DNA from: Ignavibacteria bacterium
GTDB lineage: Bacteria > Bacteroidota > Ignavibacteria > Tepidaquicellales > OLB5
Assembly (NCBI GenBank): GCA_025451455.1
Contig: JANWKI010000046.1
Location: 1-33,770, forward strand
DNA length: 33,770 nucleotides
Direction of reading: 5' to 3'
In this document: positions 16,755 to 24,244 of the stretch, one piece after another
How positions within the stretch are numbered: the first letter of the stretch is position 1
Layout: every line of letters begins with the position of its first letter
Made by a program: the position numbers and the translations under genes
The notes under the pieces: generated by a model
The model's input: the letters and a program-made list of their open reading frames with translations, nothing else
What the model was told of the DNA's origin: nothing
Databases searched by the model: none

Positions 16755-17204
16755 ATGAACGAAATACCGGGGTACACAGAAAAAAGTTCAAGAAGAGATT
16801 TTTTGAATTACGTATTATCCATAGGTTTTTTTGGATGGATAGTTGCGATTCTGTATCCATTGTATTCATACCTGGTTCCTCCAAAATCGCCTGATGTAGA
16901 TGTTTCCAATATCAGTATCGGTAAAGCCAGCGAGATAGAGAACAATTCAAGCAAGATGTTCAAGATGGGAAACAAGCCGGGAATACTTATTAAGACAAAA
17001 GAAGGCGAGTTGAGAGCTTTCAGCGCCACCTGCACTCATCTTGACTGCACGGTACAGTTTAATAAAGAAGAGAATTTGATCTGGTGTGCATGCCATAACG
17101 GTAAGTATGACCTTAACGGTAAAAACATCAGCGGACCGCCGCCAAGTCCTCTGACTCCATTTAATATTAATGTTCAAAAAGATGAGATTTATATTCTAAA
17201 ATAA
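16755..17204 (+). CDS. Rieske [2Fe-2S] protein of a bc-type complex
   Basis: The 149-residue protein starts with a Tat-like SRRDFL motif and one membrane helix (about 18-40). The cluster-binding boxes are CTHLDC (C93, H95, C98) and CACH (C111, C113, H114). C93, H95, C111 and H114 should bind the cluster, and C98-C113 should form the stabilising disulfide. SGPPPSPL is the usual proline loop. At 149 residues it is near the short end for the family. It accepts electrons from quinol at the site formed with the cytochrome b encoded next. A new transcription unit probably begins here, since a 239-base gap precedes it; I see no confident promoter. Confidence 0.95.
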   Translation: MNEIPGYTEKSSRRDFLNYVLSIGFFGWIVAILYPLYSYLVPPKSPDVDVSNISIGKASEIENNSSKMFKMGNKPGILIKTKEGELRAFSATCTHLDCTVQFNKEENLIWCACHNGKYDLNGKNISGPPPSPLTPFNINVQKDEIYILK

Positions 17205-17215
17205 TTTACTTTCTG

Positions 17216-18304
17216 TTGGGTAAAAACTCTGTAAATAGAAAAGTGTATGGCTGGTTAGACGAACGGTTCAAACTGGACGATCTGATAAATTTCATGAAGA
17301 AAAAGGAAGTACCTTTATACAGGGGGACTATATGGTATTATTTTGGAGGTATAACGTTATTGCTGTTTATAATACAAGTTGTAACCGGCATGCTTTTATT
17401 GTTGTATTACAAAGGAAGTTCTGAATTAGCTTTTGAAAGTGTACGGTTTATTTCTGCAAAAGTTAAATTCGGATGGTTGATAAGATCTATTCATTCCTGG
17501 TCTGCAAATTTGATGGTTCTTTCAGCATTTATTCATATGTTCAGTGTATTTTTTACTAAGGCATATAAAAAGCCAAGAGAGCTCACATGGTATTCCGGAT
17601 TCTTACTGCTGGTATTGGCAATGGGTTTTGGTTTTACAGGCTATTTGCTGCCATGGAATGAACTTTCATTATTTGCTACAAAGGTCGGTACGGATATTCC
17701 GAAAACAATTCCTTTGGTAGGCGGTTTCATTATGAATCTGTTGAGAGGCGGTGAAGAAGTATCAGGCTCAACCCTATCAAGGTTTTTTGGATTTCACGTC
17801 GCATTATTACCGGGAATCTTTACCGTAATCTTAGCGCTGCACTTAGTTTTGATCCAAAGGCAGGGAATGGCAGCCCCTGAGAACTGGGACGAATTGCCCG
17901 AATCCAGAAAGAAAAAAATCCCTTTTTTCCCGAATTTTCTTCTGAGGGATTTATTGATATGGCTGATTATTATAAACGTTTTGTCTGTACTTGCAGTATT
18001 TTTCCCATGGGATCTCGGAACTAAAGCAGATGAATTAGCTCCCGCTCCTGCGGGGATCAAACCGGAATGGTATTTTCTATTCATGTTCCAGACGCTGAAG
18101 ATAATACCTGCAAAATTGTTTGTTATCGATGGTGAAGTATTTGGTGTTATGTTGTTTTCAATTGCGGGATTGTTGTGGTTTTTAGTTCCATTAATGGACA
18201 GGAAAACAAAATCAGGAGAAAAAAGCTATTGGCTCATTTATTCGGGGATATTTGTTATAATTTATATTATAGTATTTACTATAGTTGGATTTATTGCTAA
18301 GTAA
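17216..18304 (+). CDS. Cytochrome b, b6-type fused to subunit IV-like region
   Basis: The 362-residue protein has the four-helix cytochrome b core with heme ligands H93/H107 and H194/H209. The spacing is 13 residues in helix B and 14 in helix D, the b6-type pattern rather than the mitochondrial one. PEWYFLF marks the quinol site in the C-terminal part, which resembles subunit IV and is fused to the core. The cysteine that binds heme cn in plastid b6 (in YCLGG) is tyrosine here (YYFGG, Y42), so that extra heme is probably not covalently bound. The start is a TTG 12 bases after the Rieske gene; GTG 17243 is an alternative. It forms the core of a bc complex with the 11-heme protein. Confidence 0.94.
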   Translation: MGKNSVNRKVYGWLDERFKLDDLINFMKKKEVPLYRGTIWYYFGGITLLLFIIQVVTGMLLLLYYKGSSELAFESVRFISAKVKFGWLIRSIHSWSANLMVLSAFIHMFSVFFTKAYKKPRELTWYSGFLLLVLAMGFGFTGYLLPWNELSLFATKVGTDIPKTIPLVGGFIMNLLRGGEEVSGSTLSRFFGFHVALLPGIFTVILALHLVLIQRQGMAAPENWDELPESRKKKIPFFPNFLLRDLLIWLIIINVLSVLAVFFPWDLGTKADELAPAPAGIKPEWYFLFMFQTLKIIPAKLFVIDGEVFGVMLFSIAGLLWFLVPLMDRKTKSGEKSYWLIYSGIFVIIYIIVFTIVGFIAK

Positions 18305-18314
18305 TGGGAATTAA

Positions 18315-19760
18315 ATGACAAATACAGTAAAATATAATAAGATATTGATTCTTTTGATCATGCTGATTCTGAATCCAGCCGTTATATTGTCACAGGAAAT
18401 AGAAAGTAAGGATGCTTGTTTTAATTGCCATGCAATAACAGAAGGCAGGCTAAAGACTCCAGCAGATATGTTTAAGTCAGATATTCATTTCCGGAAGGGT
18501 ATTTCTTGTGCCGCTTGCCACGGAGGAGATTCAAAGGAAGAAGACCAGGATAAGTCAATGAGTAAATCTGCTGGATTTATCGGTATCCCGCAGGGATTAC
18601 AGGTTTCGAAAATCTGTGCAAAGTGCCACAGTAAAGAATTTGAGACCTTAAGCAAAAGTGTGCATGGACAGTCATCTACAGGAACCGGACTTGTCATAAA
18701 CAGTTGTATCACCTGCCATGGCATTCATAACATTATTCCCGTAAAAAGCCAGGGTTCAAAAGTAAACGGAGCAAATATTGTAAGCACCTGTGCTAACTGC
18801 CATAACAATGCGTCATTAATGAAGAAGTATAATCCGGGACTAAAAGTTGACCAGCTTGAGAAATATAAGACATCTGTACACGGGCAAAAAGTTTTCAGCG
18901 GAGACAGCAAAGCTGCAAACTGTGCATCTTGTCACGGCAACCATGATATCAAAAAGGTAAATGACCCGAACGCCAGGGTATATATAACAAACATCCCTTC
19001 AACATGTAATAAATGCCACGGTGATGCCAATTATATGAGGGAATATAAAATTCCTACAGATCAATATGAAAAATTCAGAAAAAGCGTTCATGGTATAGCT
19101 TTGCTTGAAAAGGGAGATTTGAATGCGCCATCATGCAATAAATGCCATGGTGACCACGGCGCATCTCCCCCTGAAGTTGAATCAATATCAAAAGTATGCG
19201 GAACTTGCCATGTGTTAAATTCACAGATGTTTCAGGAAAGTCCGCACAAGCCTGCCTTTGACAAGTCAAGAACACATGAATGCAGTGCGTGCCATAGTAA
19301 CCATGAAATAAACAAGCCGACCGATGAAATGCTTGGTACCGGTGAAAAATCAGTCTGTATCAAATGTCATAAAGATAATGATAAAGGCTTCCTTGCAGCC
19401 GGAATGATGAAGAATATGATAGACAGCCTGTTAAAAGATGTTGAGCTTGCTAATTATTTTATTAATGCAGCTGAACAAAAGGGTATGGATGTAAGCGATT
19501 CTAAGTTTGAAGCCAATGATATCAAGAAAGTACTGATAACCTCAAGAACAAGCACTCATTATGGTGATATTGAAAAATATCTGAATACAATAAACGAAGG
19601 ATTCAAAATCACAAACAAGGCTAAGATAGATGGAGAGGAAGCTGTTAATGAGTATTATTTCAGGAGGCTGGGATTGGGTGTTTCAACAATTTTTATTACG
19701 ATAATTTGTATTACTTTATATTTCAAATTGAAAAAAATTGAGAAAAAACAAAAAACCTAG
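18315..19760 (+). CDS. 11-heme cytochrome c, probable electron acceptor of the bc complex
   Basis: The 481-residue protein has a signal peptide (about 1-27), 11 CXXCH motifs (CFNCH to CIKCH), then a heme-free helical stretch and a C-terminal membrane helix with a lysine-rich tail. The GDLNAPSCNKCHGDHG and SCITCHGIHNI units are the repeats seen in the 19-heme and 9-heme proteins. It starts 10 bases after cytochrome b and would take the place of cytochrome c1 or f. Multiheme cytochromes in this position are known in bc complexes of some anaerobes. The complex would thus send quinol electrons straight into the multiheme network. Confidence 0.93.
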   Translation: MTNTVKYNKILILLIMLILNPAVILSQEIESKDACFNCHAITEGRLKTPADMFKSDIHFRKGISCAACHGGDSKEEDQDKSMSKSAGFIGIPQGLQVSKICAKCHSKEFETLSKSVHGQSSTGTGLVINSCITCHGIHNIIPVKSQGSKVNGANIVSTCANCHNNASLMKKYNPGLKVDQLEKYKTSVHGQKVFSGDSKAANCASCHGNHDIKKVNDPNARVYITNIPSTCNKCHGDANYMREYKIPTDQYEKFRKSVHGIALLEKGDLNAPSCNKCHGDHGASPPEVESISKVCGTCHVLNSQMFQESPHKPAFDKSRTHECSACHSNHEINKPTDEMLGTGEKSVCIKCHKDNDKGFLAAGMMKNMIDSLLKDVELANYFINAAEQKGMDVSDSKFEANDIKKVLITSRTSTHYGDIEKYLNTINEGFKITNKAKIDGEEAVNEYYFRRLGLGVSTIFITIICITLYFKLKKIEKKQKT

Positions 19761-19829
19761 TACTATTTGAGTTTCTAATAATAATTTTTTTTAGCAATTT
19801 ATAACATATTTTTTACAAACTTAAACCAA

Positions 19830-20414
19830 ATGAAAATGAAAACGAAAATATTCTTACCTGTAATTGGTGTACTTTTCTTTGCCTTTATACTATTTACTTC
19901 ATTTACAGATTCTTTTAGTGATCCTGTTTCACGAGCATCGGCATTTAAATATGTAGGTGTTGATAAATGTGCCGGAACATGCCATAAGGGTGACACTAAA
20001 GGCAAACAACTTGAAATTTGGCAGGATTCTAAGCACTCACAGGCATACAAAACACTGCAGACTCCGGAAGCTGATAAAATTGCCAAGGATAAAGGATTCA
20101 CAACTGCAGCAGCAGAAACACCACAGTGCCTGAAATGCCACGTTCTTGGTAAGGATATTGATCCTTCAGAATTTGATGACTCATTTGATAAAACACAGGG
20201 TGTTCAATGTGAAACATGCCATGGACCCGGTTCAGAATACAAAAAACTTTCTATTATGAAAGATAAAGAACTTGCAAAGCAAAACGGCCTGATCATTCAT
20301 ACAGAAAAGGAAGCATTTTGCACTACATGCCATAATTCTGAAAGCCCTTCGTTCAAATCATTTAATTATGAAGAAGCATGGGCAAAGATTCAGCATTCAA
20401 AACCTAAAGATTAA
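19830..20414 (+). CDS. Tetraheme c554-like cytochrome with one CX3CH motif
   Basis: The 194-residue protein has an N-terminal membrane or signal segment (about 5-25). It carries three CXXCH motifs (CLKCH, CETCH followed by GPGSEY, CTTCH) and a first motif CAGTCH (residue 47), which has three residues between the cysteines. The surrounding sequence is that of a c554-type heme site, and the frame is intact on both sides, so CAGTCH is probably a real variant site. The CHGPGSE block relates it to the left-edge cytochrome. The next gene encodes a beta-barrel, so it may be the periplasmic donor of an outer-membrane conduit. It starts a new unit 69 bases after the bc genes. Confidence 0.9.
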   Translation: MKMKTKIFLPVIGVLFFAFILFTSFTDSFSDPVSRASAFKYVGVDKCAGTCHKGDTKGKQLEIWQDSKHSQAYKTLQTPEADKIAKDKGFTTAAAETPQCLKCHVLGKDIDPSEFDDSFDKTQGVQCETCHGPGSEYKKLSIMKDKELAKQNGLIIHTEKEAFCTTCHNSESPSFKSFNYEEAWAKIQHSKPKD

Positions 20415-20453
20415 TAAGATATAGACTGATCGAACTCTAAAATATAAAATACT

Positions 20454-21782
20454 ATGAAACCTAAACTACTGTTGCTGGTTGTGGTTCTGTTTGCAGTTCA
20501 AATGGCAGAAGCTCAATCAGTGAATTTCAGGTTTAACAATTATTTTTACGGATGGCAGCGAATTGATAGTCTTTCAGAAAGCACTGATGCGAAAACAACC
20601 CATTTGAGAGGATATCAAAATTACCTGCTTGAATTTAAAGGTGCGAAGTGGAGTTTTAATACTCTTGCACAGACCGAGGAAGATGTCATTGAAAAATCAG
20701 GACGCGGTTTTGCATACAGGTTTTATAACCTTTTTGTCAAAGGAACGAACCTGTTCGAAGTTTTAGATGTGAAGCTTGGCAGGCAGTATATCTTTGCAGG
20801 AACGGGTAAAGGGACACTGGACGGCTTAAGCCTGAAGCTCAAGGCCGGCAAATATAAAGAATACCAGCTTTCAATGTTTGGAGGAGCCCTCGCTCCGAAT
20901 TCTTATGACTTCAAAAAATACCCTGAAATAAGCAACAATTATCATTTTGGGGCACAGTTCTATTATTACGGTGTTAAAGACCTTTCTGCTGCTTTAAGCT
21001 ATTCAAATAAGAAACAAACGCCTGAGCCTTACAATGCATTTCGTGTTGATAGCGCTTTTAATCTGGTTGAAAGGACAATTTCTTTTGACGGTCCGGCTCA
21101 ACAGTTAGCAGGCATTGACTTGAATTATACATATTTAAGCAGGCATAATTTCTTTGGGAGAGCTTATTATGATTTTACTCAGCAAAAACTCTACCGTGCT
21201 GAAGCAAACGTAAGAATTAGTCTTCCCAATAACTTCAGGGTATTTGCAGAGTATATTTACAGGGAACCTCAAATTACTTATAACAGCATATTCTGGGTAT
21301 TTTCTTTTACTAAAAATCAGGAAATTACCGGAGGGTTAGACTATACTTTGAAAAATGGTATCAACATTTATGGAAGAGCAGGAGTTGTATTATATGATAA
21401 AAGCACTACCGATACATTTGATACTAAAAACAATTCCATTAAAATACAAGCCGGGTTCACTCACCCCAATTACGGATTTTCTTTTACCAGGTACATGGGT
21501 TATTCGGGAGAATCAGACGGTGCATCTGCTTATTACCAAAGGAAACTGTTCAATGATGAACTGTCTTTATCGGCATCCGTTAGTTATGCAAGTTACAGGT
21601 TAGGAGATACCTATGCCACCATGGAAAAGGTAAATGCATTCAGCGGAATGCTTGGATTTTCATACCGCCCGATGCCGCAGTTTTCAGTTGATCTGCAGGG
21701 TCAAATGTTAATTAACCGAATATATAAAACCGATGCAAGAATATTAGCCGGCTTCAGTTACTGGCTTTTCAAGAAGCTCTAA
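20454..21782 (+). CDS. Outer-membrane beta-barrel protein, candidate porin of a cytochrome conduit
   Basis: The 442-residue protein has a signal peptide (to about residue 21, ending AEAQS). It is followed by many alternating amphipathic strands rich in Tyr, Phe and Gly, such as LLEFKGAKWSFNTL and NFRVFAEYIYREPQITY. No heme motif is present. Its length fits a barrel of roughly 16-20 strands. I do not see sequence similarity that would name it MtrB or a Geobacter Omb porin. Its place between c554-like, 14-heme and lipoprotein cytochrome genes suggests the sheath of a porin-cytochrome complex, which threads hemes through the outer membrane. A general porin is the alternative. Confidence 0.82.
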   Translation: MKPKLLLLVVVLFAVQMAEAQSVNFRFNNYFYGWQRIDSLSESTDAKTTHLRGYQNYLLEFKGAKWSFNTLAQTEEDVIEKSGRGFAYRFYNLFVKGTNLFEVLDVKLGRQYIFAGTGKGTLDGLSLKLKAGKYKEYQLSMFGGALAPNSYDFKKYPEISNNYHFGAQFYYYGVKDLSAALSYSNKKQTPEPYNAFRVDSAFNLVERTISFDGPAQQLAGIDLNYTYLSRHNFFGRAYYDFTQQKLYRAEANVRISLPNNFRVFAEYIYREPQITYNSIFWVFSFTKNQEITGGLDYTLKNGINIYGRAGVVLYDKSTTDTFDTKNNSIKIQAGFTHPNYGFSFTRYMGYSGESDGASAYYQRKLFNDELSLSASVSYASYRLGDTYATMEKVNAFSGMLGFSYRPMPQFSVDLQGQMLINRIYKTDARILAGFSYWLFKKL

Positions 21783-21794
21783 ATATAAAGGACT

Positions 21795-23057
21795 ATGAAA
21801 ATAACAAAAGTATATATATTTCTTCTGGCAGGTCTGCTTATTTTCTTAAGCTCCACAGCATACCTTGTTAAAGATTCATCCGGCTTAAAGAAGCTCAGCC
21901 CTAAGGTTTTTGCAACCCAAAGGTATGACAACAGCAAGATAATAAAGTTCAATCATAAACTTCATGTGACAGATGCAGGTGTCAAGTGTGAAGACTGCCA
22001 CACAAGAGCTGTGAACTCTGGTTCATCAAAGGATAACCTTAATCCTAAAAAAGAGAATTGCGCCGGCTGCCACGATGTAAAGGACGAAAAAACCTGTAAC
22101 CTGTGTCATTATGACGGAGTTTATAAGAAACTAAAAACTTCTAAATCAGAGCTTAATTTTTCACATAAGCAGCATATTGAATCTGAAAAAAAGGCTTGCC
22201 TTGATTGTCATAATGGACTTGATAAGGTCAAGTTTTCAAAGGAAAGTGTAACTGCATTTCCGGTCATGGAGAGCTGTTTCAGCTGTCATAATACACAAAA
22301 GGCATCCGGGAATTGTGAAAGCTGCCATAATAACCTGACAAACCTTACTCCTAATAACCATCAAAGCCCGAATTTCCTGAACGAACACAGGGTTGTTGAG
22401 GCTTTAGGAAGTAAGAATAACTGTATGATGTGCCATAGTGATAATTTCTGTCAGGCATGCCACTCACCAATTGGTTATAAAGGAAATAACACAAAAGAGG
22501 ATTTCTATGCTCCGTATTACACTAAGGAAAACGCTGTAAGAACTGACAGAACATCGCTTCAAAAGCTTTCAACAGCACATGATTTAAATTACAGATTCAC
22601 TCACGGGCTTGATGCTAATCAGAAAAGCTTTGAATGCAAAACATGCCATGAAACACAGACATTCTGCGCTTCCTGTCATCAAAACGGAGGTGAGTTGGTT
22701 ACAGGTATTGCTCCAACAAGCCATCAGATCCCGAATTTCACAACCTTCGGAGTTAACACCGGTGGCGGCCTGCACTCTGAACTGGCAAAGAAGGATATCG
22801 AATCGTGTCAATCATGCCATGATGTTGAAGGCAGAGACCCAACCTGTTTAAAATGTCATTTTGATAACGATGGAATTAGAGGAACTAATCCCAAAACCCA
22901 TGACAATGGATTTATGAAGGATGAAAAGGGAATATGGCATGATACTGAAGGCGCAAATTGCTACAGCTGTCATACGGATGCAAACGCAAGACCCAATGGT
23001 ATAACCGGTGTCGGATTTTGCGGATACTGTCACGGAGCACAGAATGAAAAAAAATAA
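21795..23057 (+). CDS. 14-heme cytochrome c of the outer-membrane conduit
   Basis: The 420-residue protein has a signal or anchor segment (about 5-25) and 14 CXXCH motifs (CEDCH to CGYCH). FNHKLHV and FSHKQHI blocks before heme sites supply distal histidine ligands, as in class III-type multiheme cytochromes. No C-terminal membrane helix is present, so after export it should be periplasmic or inserted into the barrel encoded next to it. AAAGGA lies upstream of its start, 12 bases after the barrel gene. It is the best candidate for the heme wire inside the conduit; this is inferred from the gene order. Confidence 0.92.
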   Translation: MKITKVYIFLLAGLLIFLSSTAYLVKDSSGLKKLSPKVFATQRYDNSKIIKFNHKLHVTDAGVKCEDCHTRAVNSGSSKDNLNPKKENCAGCHDVKDEKTCNLCHYDGVYKKLKTSKSELNFSHKQHIESEKKACLDCHNGLDKVKFSKESVTAFPVMESCFSCHNTQKASGNCESCHNNLTNLTPNNHQSPNFLNEHRVVEALGSKNNCMMCHSDNFCQACHSPIGYKGNNTKEDFYAPYYTKENAVRTDRTSLQKLSTAHDLNYRFTHGLDANQKSFECKTCHETQTFCASCHQNGGELVTGIAPTSHQIPNFTTFGVNTGGGLHSELAKKDIESCQSCHDVEGRDPTCLKCHFDNDGIRGTNPKTHDNGFMKDEKGIWHDTEGANCYSCHTDANARPNGITGVGFCGYCHGAQNEKK

Positions 23058-23079
23058 TATCAACTAAATACATTTTATA

Positions 23080-23937
23080 ATGAAAAAGATAATAATGCTC
23101 TACGGGCTGTTCCTGGTGATGATCGGTTCACTACTGATGTACCAGGGCTGCAGCGAACTGGATACCAGCGCTACTATTGCGCCAGATCTGGATACGCACC
23201 CCGACGGCTGGGCTGTACCAACTTCAAATAACTTCCACGGTTCATATATTGCCTCGCATAAATGGAATCTTTCACAGTGTAAAACATGTCATGGCGGCGA
23301 TTATTCCGGCGGCAGTTCAGGTACAAGCTGTTTGGGTTGCCATACTAACAACAATGGTCCGGAAAACTGCAGAACATGTCATGGTAACAGTGATCATTCA
23401 AACCCGCCAAGGGCATTGAACGGCGATACTTCGACCACATCGGTTGGAGTCGGCATGCATATGTTTCACAGGTTCCCGCTTTATTCTGCCTCAGTTGCCT
23501 GTGAAGAATGCCACCGTGATATAAACGGATTTGATGACCCAAATCACATAGGTACTGATCCGGACGGGATTGCAGAGATAACATTCGGACCCCTTGCTTT
23601 TGATACTATAAACGGGCCAATAAGGCCGAACCCGACATGGGACAGGAATACAGCTACCTGCTCAAATGCATACTGCCATGGTACTTTTAAGGAAGGTAAT
23701 GTAAATGCAGTTGGTATTTGGACGAACCAGGGAAGCGTTGTTTGCGGCACTTGCCACGGTGATCCAAACACAGGGAACCCGACACCAAGAACAAATGGTG
23801 TATTCACTCCACCGCATTATTCATTTATGACGATAAATTCCTGTTATGTTTGCCACGGTAATGTTATTAATTCTCAGGGACAATTTGTAGACAAAGATCT
23901 TCATGTGAATGGTGAGATTGATTTTTTCGCCAGGTAA
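23080..23937 (+). CDS. 7-heme outer-surface lipoprotein cytochrome, CX4CH/CXXCH type
   Basis: The 285-residue protein begins with a lipoprotein-like leader ending at C24 (LLMYQGC, followed by SELD); the lipobox is not canonical. Six CXXCH (CKTCH, CLGCH, CRTCH, CEECH, CGTCH, CYVCH) and one CX4CH (CSNAYCH, residue 194) are present. The CSNAYCHG then CGTCHGDP arrangement matches the CxxxxCH/CxxCH domain known from Geobacter outer-membrane cytochromes. The rest is low in Lys and rich in Gly, Asn and Pro, unlike the periplasmic cytochromes nearby. It is probably the external terminal reductase of the conduit, meeting minerals or other acceptors. It ends the rightward gene block. Confidence 0.9.
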   Translation: MKKIIMLYGLFLVMIGSLLMYQGCSELDTSATIAPDLDTHPDGWAVPTSNNFHGSYIASHKWNLSQCKTCHGGDYSGGSSGTSCLGCHTNNNGPENCRTCHGNSDHSNPPRALNGDTSTTSVGVGMHMFHRFPLYSASVACEECHRDINGFDDPNHIGTDPDGIAEITFGPLAFDTINGPIRPNPTWDRNTATCSNAYCHGTFKEGNVNAVGIWTNQGSVVCGTCHGDPNTGNPTPRTNGVFTPPHYSFMTINSCYVCHGNVINSQGQFVDKDLHVNGEIDFFAR

Positions 23938-24010
23938 AGTTTGCATTCGCCATTAGTCTATTTGAATATGGACCCGGTGAATGTAATAATCGAAACAATC
24001 CAGACATAAA

Positions 24011-24047
24011 AAAACAGGGCAGTTCCAATTTGGGGCTGTCCTGTTTT
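24011..24047. terminator. Hairpin terminator after the cytochrome block
   Basis: AAAACAGGGCAG pairs with CTGTCCTGTTTT (12 base pairs, one G-U) around a 13-base loop, and the right arm ends in TTTT. It lies about 75 bases after the 7-heme lipoprotein gene. The 307-base gap 23938-24244 between convergent genes holds this hairpin and the next one, and no gene. Confidence 0.8.
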
Positions 24048-24147
24048 GATGTAAATACAGTTAATAATCTTTATAAGTAAATCTTGTATAAACATGACTA
24101 CATGTTATATTTCACTGAGTTGCACCGATAAAGATGATAACAAACAG

Positions 24148-24173
24148 AAAGGGCTTGATCGCTCAAGCCCTTT
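24148..24173. terminator. Second hairpin, likely bidirectional terminator
   Basis: AAAGGGCTTGA and TCAAGCCCTTT form a perfect 11-base-pair stem with a TCGC tetraloop. The arms end in A and T runs on both strands. It lies between the end of ccmF (minus strand) and the cytochrome block, so it can stop transcription from both sides. Confidence 0.8.
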
Positions 24174-24244
24174 AGTTGTAACGCTGCACCTCTCAAAACC
24201 CTCTTCTTAATTGAAAAGGAAAGTGGGATGCCTAATCCGCAACT

